DNA of 64,000 nucleotides from contig CAJNYU010003930.1 of assembly GCA_905331475.1 (NCBI GenBank), positions 1-64,000 on the forward strand, given 5' to 3'. Source of the stretch: Rotaria socialis (lineage: Eukaryota > Rotifera > Eurotatoria > Philodinida > Philodinidae). Below the pieces are notes generated by a model. That model was not told where the DNA came from. It saw only the letters and a program-made list of their open reading frames with translations, and did not search any database. Made by a program: the position numbers and the translations under genes. This document shows positions 22,362-33,023 of the stretch, piece after piece; position 1 is the first letter of the stretch; the number at the start of each line of letters is the position of its first letter.

Positions 22362-22556
22362 GTTTATAAAAATGCAACGTATGATATACCCTTTTCTGCC
22401 GTTTAGCAGCATGCAATAAACCCTTTTATCTACCCATCAAAAGACGAAATAAAAAAGTTTATCAAGTGAATATACTGCGGACCGAAAGGTTTATCATAGC
22501 GTTTATACAACTGAACAACTTTAAAAGGGTGTATCATACGTTGCATTTTCATAAAC
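22362..22556. mobile_element. MITE with 34 bp terminal inverted repeats
   Basis: Left 22362-22395 (GTTTATAAAAATGCAACGTA...) and right 22523-22556 (...TACGTTGCATTTTCATAAAC) are inverted with only about two mismatches. The inside also contains several GTTTATA/TATAAAC motifs. No ORF, so it is non-autonomous. The parent transposase is not visible in the window. Confidence 0.8.
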
Positions 22557-23395
22557 CCTATCGAAGGTATTAGAGCGTACTCTAACAAGTTATTTATTCT
22601 TATATATTCTTGTTTCGTCTTTATACGTTATGTATTTCTTACATGTGCAATCCAATTCAAGATGCACATACGTCAACCGCCCCTTTTCATTCTTTCATTC
22701 CGCTCTCTGCATATCTCTCTATTGTGTTTTGTGTCCTCCCGTGCGTGACGATGTTAATAATGGTATCGTTTGTTCGATTGGGATTTAAGTGCATTTATAG
22801 AATGATGTACCATCATCTTTATATACAAATTAGTCTAGTCGAAGAAACAAATGCCTGTTCTTCCTTTGTTTCTTTTCTGTTTGTCTCTCTCTCTCTCTCT
22901 TGTGTGTGTGTTGTATAGCATAAATAGGAAAAAAAAGAATAATACAGAAAAAAATAAGATTCGGATTAGGAATCGAAAATAGGAAATTTGTTGTTACTTG
23001 ATTAAATAGAAACATACATTTCTATTTTGTGAATTGGTTTAAGTTACAGCGGGGTCTCTATAACACTTTCTCTCTCGGTTTTTTCAATATCTGTATACAA
23101 AAACACAAAAATGCATGTTTATTTTTCCTCATTTTTGTTGTCATTATTATCTACACTGCTACATTGTAAAAATAAAACACATGGCTAATGTAAAAATATC
23201 GATGATCGAATAAGACTACTTACCAGCCGATATCAAAATGCTTATTTTTTTAATGTGAGTCTGCACGAGATATTACTTTGTATATATAGGCGTTACATAT
23301 TTTTTCTTTTTTTCTAACATAAAATGTTTACCTGAGTCAATGAAGTGTGAATCTAATTTCGCTACTTCTTATTTTCGCATATCAAAACATTGTTT

Positions 23396-24579
23396 CATCC
23401 CAGGTAAATATTTTTTGAACGAAAACGCGTCTAAATCGCAGTAATCAAGCGCGTATAGATGCAGCTCAGATGAAACATTTCTTGCGTATTGACGCGATTT
23501 AGCATTAATTCTCGTCCAGACGCGATTGCTAACAAGATTACGTCCGAATGCAGTTCAAACTAAAGTCGTGTCTAGACGCGTTCGAATCTATATTTGACAA
23601 TTTCAAAAATTTATTACAATCAGTTTCATATTTGATCTGAGCCGCCATCAATACTGTTTAGCGATGGTCTCCGCCTAATAATAGGCCAACGGAAAGTTTA
23701 AATTTTGATACTTCTAAAATGATGAAAATGAGATTAGAACAAGTGAAGTAACGATTACAAAGCAAATGTACATACACCATTGAGTCACGTGTAATCACAC
23801 TATTTATTGAATGAAACAGAAACTATATATAGATCGTCTGCTAGGAAGATTTATAAATACATGTATCAATAAAATTCTATCTACCTATAATAATTTAATT
23901 ATTATTGTATATACACATATATTTATTTATTAGAAAAAGTTGTGCATTCAATAAAGTAAAGTAAATAATTTTAAAAAATTTACAATAATGCAAACTATTC
24001 CTTTTTGGAAAAAAATTATTGTTTATATTTTTTTATTTTATTACTTTCAATTTTTGAATATCAATGTTTCAGAATTGATGTGCCTATTCTATTCTATTGA
24101 AAAAGATTCATTTATTTTATCTTTTGAGAGAAAAAAAACCTTCAAAATGGTTTAGAATTCGACAATCTGCAGATTAAATTAATTTTATAGAGAAAGGTTG
24201 ATAGATATTTCTGGTGAATATCAAATCAATCGTGATATTATTTTTTTTGTTAGCAATTCTGGATGGAGTTTCCTTTCTATATTAATCGTAACTGTCGAAT
24301 GCGTCTTGTCGCGGCTCATGTGAATCTATTTTTTTTGAGTTCAAACGCGGTTGCAACGAAAACTGCGTCTAGACGCAAAAATGTTTCACTAGAGACGCGA
24401 TACCAAAGAAAAATGCTCCTAGACGCGATTTAAGTCTTCATACAATCGCGTCTGAATGCGGTTTCTGCAGCATCACATCCAGCCGCGCTTTTTATTGACT
24501 TGTCATCGCGTCTAGGCGCGTTTCACAAGAAAAACGCGTTTAAACACACATTTTTTGCGTTTGGTGTTTACATGGGATG
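23396..24579. mobile_element. Non-autonomous element with CGCGTCTAGACGCG subterminal arrays
   Basis: The ends are inverted: CATCCCAGGTAAA at 23396-23408 and TTTACATGGGATG at 24567-24579. Just inside each end lies a cluster of the motif GCGTCTAGACGC and partial forms: about six in 23,420-23,590 and about nine in 24,295-24,540. The centre (23,600-24,290) is AT-rich with no ORF. The symmetric layout of ends plus subterminal repeat clusters is that of a DNA transposon whose transposase is supplied elsewhere. I found no clear target duplication. Confidence 0.6.
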
Positions 24580-24719
24580 TACACCGCAAGTTTACCAAAT
24601 AAGTGATCCATATTTTCCTTTCGGTTGTGACCGATGCAAAAACAAAATGATGGGCATCTTACTATGTCTTTTCATCAAGTTAGCGCATGGGTGACTGTAT
24701 AAAATAACATTAACCAGAT

Positions 24720-25303
24720 CCAGATCCTAGCACCGACACCCTAAGAAACCATTTTTGGCGCAAAGGTACAATAATCAACCCATGTGCGCAGCGTAATAAA
24801 CACTTTCAACGAAAGAGAAGTAGAATTAACCATCAACCTACGATGAAGCTACCCCTTGAGATGCTAAGGTAGATAAGTCGATATTTGTCAGTAGAATAAA
24901 AAAATCCTGTCAATGAAGGAGCATAGAATTGAACATTCACGTACAGTACTACACGCTTTTTATTAAGATGTAGAGGAATCAGCTGTTGAACGTGGAATAC
25001 TAAACCCTTATCAGCAAATGGTAGCAGAATCTACCCTTAGGCATAGAATAATGAACTGTTTCTGAGAGAGGGTAGTTTATTCTACCCAGAAAGACAGAGT
25101 GATTTACCGTTTTAACGAAAAAGTAAAATAGTAAACCCGATAACGAAGAATAAAATACCCCTTCCTTGAAAGCGAACAACAATCCACTATCATCCGTTGA
25201 AGGATATACTCTTATCTTAAAATCGTAGAATGATGAATCCTTAATGAAGCTAAATAGAAAAGACTGAACCGTAACCCTCACACACCACACCCACACCCTC
25301 AGG
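24720..25303. repeat. Degenerate periodic stretch ending in a telomere-like repeat end
   Basis: GAATA/TAGAAT and ACCC motifs recur every 30-45 bp (GTAGAATTAACC, ATAGAATTGAAC, GGAATACTAAACCC, GCAGAATCTACCC, AAAATAGTAAACCC). The block ends with CACACCCACACCCTCAGGAT at about 25,272-25,291. It may be an enlarged relative of the hairpin repeats. Confidence 0.35.
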
Positions 25304-25796
25304 ATAGTTTTCTTCATCAGATGAAACAAATAATGCATCATATGTGTTGATTTTCTATAGCATTAATTTATGTTCAACGCAATCCGATCTTGAAAATAAT
25401 CATGATCATAAGAAAACATATTTAGGCAAATCTACCCCCATTGAACAAGATAAAATCAACTTTTTTCACATTTCTCTTCTAAAAACAATAGTTAATTGTA
25501 AAAAATAAAAAAATCTTGAATGAATTCAACCTAGTCTAAATGCATGAAGAATATTAACACGTTTGATAGTTTATTTTAAAAGATATTGACACATCAGAAA
25601 AAGATGAGAAGTTCATGATTGAGAAATCTAAGAAAGTGAATATGATAGTCTGTGTTAATTGGTTGTTGGAAGTTAATCTAATCAATATTGATAGAATTGA
25701 AGTATCTCAGTGACCATTCTCATTGTATGTTTTATCCACATATGTTGGGGCTTTGCCATCACGCGATAGTTGGATGCGTCTTGTTGACGTACACAT

Positions 25797-26009
25797 CTAG
25801 CCTGTTGGACAACATGCATCATTCAAAGCACGACCACAGCACAATCTACCGATCGAACACAATTTACCGGGACTTAAAAAATTACAATACACACTATAAC
25901 ATTCAAAATGCTACCCTCCATCAACCATGGAAACAGCCGATTCGGTAGCTGTAATACATCCAATAACCGAGATCAGAAGCATGAACAATATAGTTCGGAT
26001 TTGTATCAT
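25797..26009 (-). pseudogene. Small secreted cysteine-rich peptide gene with early stop
   Basis: Exon 1 (25915-26009) starts at ATG and encodes a clear signal peptide (MIQIRTILFMLLISVIGCI). A donor GTAGCA follows in phase 2. An acceptor (TTTTTTAAG, ending at 25873) restores the frame into PGKLCSIGRLCCGRALNDAC, then CPTG and a TAG at 25797-25799. Beyond the TAG the same frame stays open for 28 more codons beginning MCTST, so the stop looks premature. The C...CC...CCP-x-G pattern is granulin- or knottin-like. No activity can be inferred. It could instead be a real short peptide ending at the TAG. Confidence 0.45.
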
Positions 26010-26176
26010 GTTCAGTTTTTCTACTTGCTTGAAAATGTATAGTTTATTTAGTATGAAGAATAACGTTGGCTACTTCTTTTCTAGGCAATATCTTATGAAG
26101 TGTGACTACACTTCCCTTTCTCTAATGATATTAACACGTTTTAACTTCTTTTAATATTAGTCACATTCAACTGAAA

Positions 26177-26252
26177 TTTGAGGGTCTGTGTATGTGTATG
26201 TGATCTTTATAAACTCTTCTAAACATGCGTCCCCACCCACATCCTCAAGATG
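26177..26252. repeat. Telomere-like TIR hairpin repeat, copy 5
   Basis: Left end TTTGAGGGTCTGTGTATGTG, right end CCCACCCACATCCTCAAGAT. Its right end overlaps the last codons of the alpha/beta hydrolase pseudogene and supplies that frame's TGA. Confidence 0.65.
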
Positions 26253-27156
26253 AAATGTTCGATATTGCATGCTCTAACCAGGACCAGATGTCATTCACAA
26301 CGACGTCACGGTTTATTTCATTTAAAACCTCGTGACGTGCTCCGTGGTAGACTTTGACAGTCACATTTTTCAGTCCTGCCAACCGGAAGCGCCCGACAAG
26401 CGCCTCGACCAACGTTAATTTTTGGTTGAGTGGGTCGAGATCACCAACGGATATGAAGATCGGTAGCTCGTTGTGTATCTGTCTTAGAGCTTCTGGATCG
26501 ATTATACGCCGAGCACCCAGAAACATTTCTTTGCATGACTCCATATCTAGTGCGACACTGCATAACGGATCTCTGATGTAGGCATCAACCACCGACTCGT
26601 CCCAGCTCAGCCAATCAAAGTCGGTTCTTGCTGGGTGGAACGCAGTGTTTAAGGCACTGAGCTCGATCGGTTGATCTAAGTTGAATGCTGGCTCGAGAAG
26701 GTCCAACGCAGCGGTTCCAGTTAGTACAACTACACCAATTTCTACACTGTACTGAAGAAGATACTATTGAATTGCGAAGTACTCCATGCTATGTCCTAGG
26801 AAAACTAGAGGAATATGTGGAGTCTGTCAACGAATGAGCTCGGCTAGCAGATGTATGTCATTTATAAGCATTGACCAGCCTCCATGTCCCAATCGACCTA
26901 ACTCAGTTACTGATCTGGCTGTGGCTCCATGCTTGCGATGATCTTGACCATAGACAACTACTCCTTTGGCAATGAGTGCTCTTGCGAACTCGCTATAGCG
27001 TAACGCATGTTCGTCCATCCCGTGGGACAACTGGCAGGCTGCGCGTGGTGGTCCGACTGTGTCCCAGCGATACGCGATTATATGGTGGTGCCATCTGTTC
27101 CACGATAGCCGAATGTCGCGTCGGGGCTTGTTGACGTCACCGTTGTTGCCATACAA
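26245..27156 (-). pseudogene. Bacterial-type alpha/beta hydrolase (monoglyceride lipase-like), nonsense-disrupted
   Basis: One continuous frame, broken by TGA at 26827-26829 and TAG at 26764-26766 but never shifted. Landmarks in order: a SHGMDEH oxyanion region (usually HG-x-GEH), VVYGQDHRKHG, nucleophile elbow GHSM (Ser near 26,788) followed by Glu where Gly is usual, FDWLSWDESVVDAYIRDPLC, acid in SVGDLDPL, catalytic His in YHGARHEVLNE. Such proteins (Hydrolase_4/PldB type) hydrolyse acyl esters. The FDWLSRD-x-x-x-VDAYVADPLC style is common in bacteria, and the locus has higher GC than its surroundings and no intron, suggesting horizontal acquisition. No ATG is found at the N-terminus: the frame runs back to a stop near 27,190. 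Confidence 0.8.
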
Positions 27157-30100
27157 CTTGTCTGTGATTATTCTTCGCCGCAGAATACTGATCTAGCTCG
27201 TATACAAGGCACAAAATTAGCTCAATCTACAAGAATAAAGCAATGCATTTCATCAGCGTATGCTCATATTTCTATTTTTTCGTTGTTTCGTTATCAATAT
27301 CCAACACACACATCTTCGGGGGGCATTGTTGTGTTATCATTTGAATTTTACAATGTTTGGCATGTAAAGCAAATAAAGAGCAACTGTTATGCTACTCTCC
27401 ATCGCACTAACATTAAATATCAACATAAAGCTACGTGTGTTGGATTAATGTGGAATGTGGGTGTTATCGAAGAGAAAAGTAAAACTCACATGTCCACAAC
27501 ATTCATACCCTTTCTATTGATTGCTATCGCTGCTTATACTCCGTAATATGTCCAGGACACAGCATAGATGGACACGGTTCGGTCCAGGTCTTAGCTAAAA
27601 TTATGAAAACTTAAATTAGTGCATAGACATGAAAAAAGTCAAATGAACAGTAAACAAATATTCTAAGTAGCATACAAGTATTTATATATTTTCTTGCCTT
27701 TCTTCATCTAAGAAAAAACGTGCAGTAAAGAAACCAAGGATATATTTCATGTAGAGTCCTGGAAGGATATGAGTTTCGTTATCCTAAGCTACAATTGCTA
27801 TCATTATCCTAACTCTACGCATTAGAAGACCACTGAAATTCTATTTTATCAAATCCTACAAATTTTTCAAAAGAGAGTTATGTTGCCTCCCATTTATTTT
27901 CGTAATTTTTAATTAATAAGCTTCTTAAAAAAAACCAAAATTTGTTTGATTTTTGGTTAATTAGTGTTCAAAAGTATGACTCTTCTAACATGTTTAGAAT
28001 GGTATTAGTTGATGAAAAAGTAAGCGGTGATGGCCCAGAATGATATTCAGATGCATTATCTATGAATTATTAATGATTTCGATGGGTGCAAAATAATGTG
28101 TGGAGCGGTGTTTTCAAGAATTAAAATGCTAGAAGATGACCCAATAAACGGGGTTATAGTTTGTTTAATGAATGCGATGTATAGTGGGATGGTTCTGGAT
28201 CATTGTAAGCGTTTGTATTGGTGAGTCAGGTGTTGTTGGTTTCGGGTTACAATTTTTCTCAGGGTTGTTGCTGTTGGGGGAAATACTTGTTGTGGATCCG
28301 TTTGGGTGGTGCTGGTATGGATTATGTGCGATTATTCATGTGGCGTAGTCGTGCCGGTTTGTGTGCGGTTTTTTGAAGACTACAGTTGATTCATCTTGTG
28401 ATTGAAGAACGCTTGTATGAGAGATTTTTTATGAGGTCCTTGCCATCGGAATCTGATGGAATCCGGTCAAATATGTGGTTAAGCCCTTGTGAACCCGGCA
28501 GGAAACGACCGGATCATTTTCCTTTGAATTCCGGTCCGGATTCCGGGAGCAGAGATTCCGGCGAAATCCCTATCGGTTCTTGGCAGATTTTAGTGGGAAA
28601 CATGCCGGCTTCTAGAGTGATCCGGTGCCGGTTCCAATGGGTTCCGGCAGGATCCGGAGGCAAGATCGAGTGCCTTAGGTGTAATATGTCAAATAGTGTA
28701 ACAAAAAGCAACCATTAGAGTCGATAGCTTACTATTTTTCGGCCGAATAAACGATTGATTTTTCTAATATTGATACTCATTGACACCCTTTTCTCAGTTT
28801 CAATGCAATATGTGATTAGTGAGTTGGTTAGTTTTTTCTTCTAAATTGCAATAACGCAGCAGTCATTTCCATGTACCATTTTTATTATTTCCCATGATTA
28901 AAGAATGATTAGAATAAAAAACGAACTACTCTGTTTGTGGTTCATTGTAAATGATATGTCTGGTATGTTTCATAGCTGCTGATAAACTAAATAAGTTATC
29001 TGATTGAAAATCAAATAAGATGCTAGATGGAAATGTATATTACTGATTTCAAAAATTTTGAAATATGGTATCTCTGCAATCTAGAGAATAATAGTTATTA
29101 CTTCCATTATACTGGCATAACCTAGAAAAATAAATTTGCAAGTAGCCTATTGAGGCGATTTTTAAATTAGAAATATTCCTTTGAGTCTTACTTAACAAAC
29201 ATTTTACATTTGACTGCATCATTGGTTAATATCTGTAAATTTGTGACCAGAATAGCTCGCTGGACGAAGCTCTATATTTAGTTTCCATCGCAATTACTGG
29301 TAGGAAACGCAGCCCTAGTGGCATTATTTTTTTCCAGGAAGTTTTCTTCCTTGAGAAAGTTATTACTTAAACATAATGAGAAGACAGCTAGCAATTTATT
29401 TCAATGTTATTAAAAAAAGAACGTGACTCCATGATGTTAATAGGGCTTTATAAGTACATTTTTTTATTATGTGGCAAACGAGAACCATACGGATTTTGAT
29501 TAATGCTGATCATTATTGAAAAATTTATAAAACATTTCTGCAATCATCTTTATAGTACAAGAATATAAATATACTCTAAGTAATAAAAACCTTTCAGAAA
29601 TGTAATCATATATAATGTATTGCTAGTGATGCATAAAACCTGATTGACATATCTGGCATTTATCTAATAAAATGATAAGATTACAAGAGTTTGTATTTGT
29701 CTTGGAACGCTATAGAAAATAAATGCATTCGTATCGACAAATTTTATTGTTATTATCTCAAGCAATATATGTCAGTTCTCATTGATTTATATGCGTAGAG
29801 AAATTTATTCTGTATTTTCAATAAAACAAAAAACAGCTTATTCAATTATTTACATAGGATTAATTCGATAGGTTATTTTTCTTCGATCTAAAAATCGATC
29901 ATATATTATATTTATATTCATATGTCTATAATAACAATTAAAAAAAAAGAAATTAAACGTATATAAATGAATACATTAAGCTGTGAAATTAGAATATTTT
30001 CAATAATAATACTCATAAAAAGCAACTACAAATGAACAGAATCTATCAAAGTAGAAAAGAAAGAGGGTACATCATTTTGTCGAACTATCTACGAAGCATA

Positions 30101-30189
30101 ATAGGTAGCCAAATAGAAAAGTCGTTTAAAAAAGAATATTTCCAGCGAAAAAATGCGTGAACATTATCAATCTCTTTATATAAATGTAT
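27157..30189. other. Gene-free stretch with compositional oddities
   Basis: 27,160-28,120 and 28,720-30,180 are AT-rich with nothing I can support; a signal-peptide-like run of 18 codons near 27,490 ends in a stop. 28,120-28,380 is markedly G/T-rich on the plus strand. 28,440-28,672 holds a GC-rich block listed separately. Confidence 0.4.
28440..28672. repeat. GC-rich TTCCGG/CCGGAA repeat block
   Basis: TCCGG or CCGGA occurs about ten times, often as ATTCCGG, giving many short self-complementary sites (TCCGGTCCGGATTCCGG; TTCCGGCAGGATCCGG). Open frames exist on both strands with Pro/Gly/Ser-rich low-complexity products, which is expected of such a repeat and is not evidence of a gene. Confidence 0.5.
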
Positions 30190-31866
30190 TTACGTTGGTT
30201 GACTGTTGAGTCTTGGCGAAGGTAAATCCCCGAAAACTTCAGTGCCATCTGTACACATTAATGATTGACTTAATTCACGAAATGATTTACCAATACGTTC
30301 AAGATCGTTACTATCATTTTCATTCTTGAATCGAAAACAAAATCCAAACATGTAAAAAAGAATGAATACAACCGAGCATAGAAAAACGTTACCTGTTGAG
30401 AAATTGCACAGGAACGAAATGCAATCTCTTTTGGTAGTGATGTCGCAAAATTCGGCAAACTATCTTTACCAGAAAACCAATCTAGATAAAAGTGAAATAT
30501 GGTAGACGAGGAAACTTTTCCTATACAACATACCTGTGTTTTCAAACATAGGATCATCGATTGTGTCCTCATCTAGATTACTAGTACGTTCAGAAAATGC
30601 CTGTAGAAGACAAAAACACAATTACTAATAAAACATTTAATAAATTATTATTGTTACGCGTTCGAAGGTTGATGATTGACGACTGAAATCTGCGCCATTA
30701 GCATCAAATATATCCGAACCCAAACCTGATTCCATACTGTTAACAATAAATAATTTGTACTTCAACATATAAATCAAGCTTAACTATTAACCTATTTTCA
30801 TTGATATAAGAACTTGATGTTTGCAATACAGGTGATGTTTTATTACTTGACACCTGTCGAGGTATTGTCCGCATGAAACTATAAATTTATGCAAAAATAT
30901 TATTTTTTTTCTCTCTATTGAAATCTATCGATTCTCAAGGGAAAATCTACTAGTTACAAATTTTGACAAGGCAATTAACATTGTTGAAACGTATCCTCAG
31001 TGACAAAAGTCTGGAAATTTTCAACTCAGCAAGTTCAATTTTTCTATTAATATTTACCGTAAAAAATGATCCAATTCTTTATAAATGACCTTTGTTTTTT
31101 TATCCAAAATTTGTTCTTGTTCACGTTGATAGATTCTATAAAATAAAATGAGAAAATTGTTTTTTAAGACAATTTTTTGTATTTTTCTACTGGATTTTTT
31201 CTTCTATTTCTCGATCTGCATCCGCTATTGACTGACGATAAATTTGTTGAACTAGTTCACATTCACGTTGACAAGTTTCATCTATATATATATATATATA
31301 TATATTTATTTATTTCTATACCATTAAAACTAAAGAATTCTAAATTTACCTTGCGAACTTGCCATACGAGGAGAACTATTGACTCTCGGTGGTAGTACAA
31401 TTTTAGTTATTTGTGAATAATTTGGATCAAGATAAGCTCTCTTAACTGTTTTATCATTCTTAAAAGAAAATCAAAAGATTGTGTTCGCTTTCGTTATGTT
31501 CCATTAATAACATACAAGTAGATCTTTATTGATCAATATTCTGTTCATGTTCATATTTGTTAAATGTGTATATTGATTACAACCTAAGCACCGGTTTAGT
31601 TTCATATCACGGAGAGATATTGATTGAAATAAATTTTGCCATACAATATGGATTGCTAACTCTGTAGCTATTTTACATTCAAGCCATCCATTTTTTAGAT
31701 TCACAAATCGCTTTAACTCATTGGCCAAAACATCTAAGAAAAAGAAAGAATTTATGTAAAAATAAAAACAATTGAAATACAAATGCATACTTGTCTGTGT
31801 TTCTTGGCTATCATTGATTTCTAGCACATCAATAGTTACATTAAGGCATTGGCAATAGAAATGCAT
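30190..31866 (-). CDS. AKT1S1: PRAS40/Lobe-like (AKT1S1 family) protein, about nine exons
   Basis: Start ATG at 31864-31866, stop TAA at 30190-30192. Exons that keep frame include 31791-31866, 31516-31733, 31350-31458, a helical exon ending at a GTAGAA donor near 31,187, and 31058-31135; the rest lie between 30,880 and 30,190. The C-terminus (DLERIGKSFRELSQSL, then EVFGDLPSPRLNSQPT) aligns with the end of PRAS40, the mTORC1 component and Akt substrate, and SLPKEIAF matches the SLPVSVPVWGF region. An acidic DEDTIDDPMF segment precedes it. The N-terminus has CQC and RCLGC pairs that look metal-binding, then a coiled coil (CQRECELVQQIYRQSIADAD). The Akt site R-x-R-x-x-T is degraded to S-P-R-L-N-S, and the usual basic tail is missing. 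Confidence 0.75.
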
Positions 31867-32708
31867 GACTAGATGAAAAGAAGAAAAAAAAGACTCAACG
31901 CTCTGACAGTTCTTCTGAAATGAAAATAAAATGAAAAACAAGGCTTTCTTTTATTATTTTTTTCTTCTATTCTCAGCTATCATGTTCTATGACAAACATG
32001 CAGTATGTACGAAAAAAGAGTTTGTTCACGGTGTAAAATAAATAATGATTCATTCATGTTTTTTTTGTAGAAGATGTTAATTCAATATATTACTTTAATC
32101 GAGAAAAATATATTCACTACAAAAAAAATCGCTGTAGATTCGAGTTCCAGTTCTTTTTTTCTTTTTCTCATATCGGATAAGTGTCGCTTTTATTATTTAC
32201 AGAATATGATCGGCTCTTTTCCTGCGTCCAATCATGTTAACTTATTTTAAGTACTTATAACAGTGACACTAGTGGCGGTATTCAACGAAAACAAGTATGT
32301 CTAACTAGTGCAAAGTAAATTTGATATCGAGGTCTCTATAGTGACTGTTTAATGAATCGTGTAAAATAAAGCACTTTGATATATTAGATACTTCAGAACT
32401 GTTTTCGCATTAAACAATATTATTTATGAACCAAGAGAAGAAATACTTTTTCTTATTTTACGACGACAATTCACATTGCTATCAAGGCTTTTAGGTAACA
32501 ACAGTAAACTCCTATTGATAAATCATTGATCTATTTTTTCTTGTTGTTAATAAATTTCCTTTGACGATTAAAAAAAGAACCGTCATTACACGAATTACAA
32601 CTTAACCTATGATCAAGCTGCTTACATACAAAATGTGCAATCGGAAAAAACAACATTAAACGGCTGTTACATTTAATTAATATGTTTTGCATATTTTTAG
32701 ATAATAAA

Positions 32709-33023
32709 ATGCCACTAAAAGTTTACATGACAAATATAACTAGTAACCAATTGATCATTGGTAATCAACGTAAATTAAAACATATTCTTGATACAAATAA
32801 AATCGATTATATTGATATTGATATAAGTGATGCAAAAAATTCGAATGAAAAAGAATTTCTACAACGTACATTAGCAAGTTTCAATCAAAAGATGATTTTA
32901 CCACAGATATTTAACGATGATGAATATTGTTGTGATTTCGATGGTTTAATTCTAGCTGTTGAATCGAACACTCTTAAATTCGTGTTAAAAATCGACCAAG
33001 AAAATGGTACACATAGAAATTAA
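32709..33023 (+). CDS. SH3BGRL: SH3BGRL-like thioredoxin-fold protein
   Basis: Intronless frame of 104 residues from ATG (32709) to TAA. MPLKVYMTNITSNQ opens the first beta strand, then the helix HILDTNKIDYIDIDIS, and MILPQIFNDDEYCCDFDG matches the family block LPPQIFN-x-x-x-Y-x-GDYD. There is no CxxC redox motif, as in SH3BGRL/SH3BGRL3. These are small cytosolic adaptor or regulatory proteins without known catalysis. A polypyrimidine-AG (TATTTTTAG) ends 8 nt before the ATG, a possible 5' UTR or spliced-leader acceptor. It is divergent from the PRAS40-like gene across 840 bp. Confidence 0.8.
   Translation: MPLKVYMTNITSNQLIIGNQRKLKHILDTNKIDYIDIDISDAKNSNEKEFLQRTLASFNQKMILPQIFNDDEYCCDFDGLILAVESNTLKFVLKIDQENGTHRN

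Noticed and set aside
22610-23015. Overlapping frames with many Ser/Leu or Glu/Arg codons
   Set aside because: They come from CT and GT dinucleotide runs on opposite strands.
1767-26252. True interstitial telomere tract
   Set aside because: No copy has more than about two TGTGGG units in tandem; the paired inverted ends fit small elements better than telomere addition alone.
27283-27546. Plus-strand frame with a signal-peptide-like internal Met (MSTTFIPFLLIAIAAY)
   Set aside because: Stops two codons after the hydrophobic run; no acceptor or following exon.
28386-28718. 110-codon frame rich in Pro, Gly and Ser
   Set aside because: Generated by the TTCCGG repeat block; the opposite strand is equally open.
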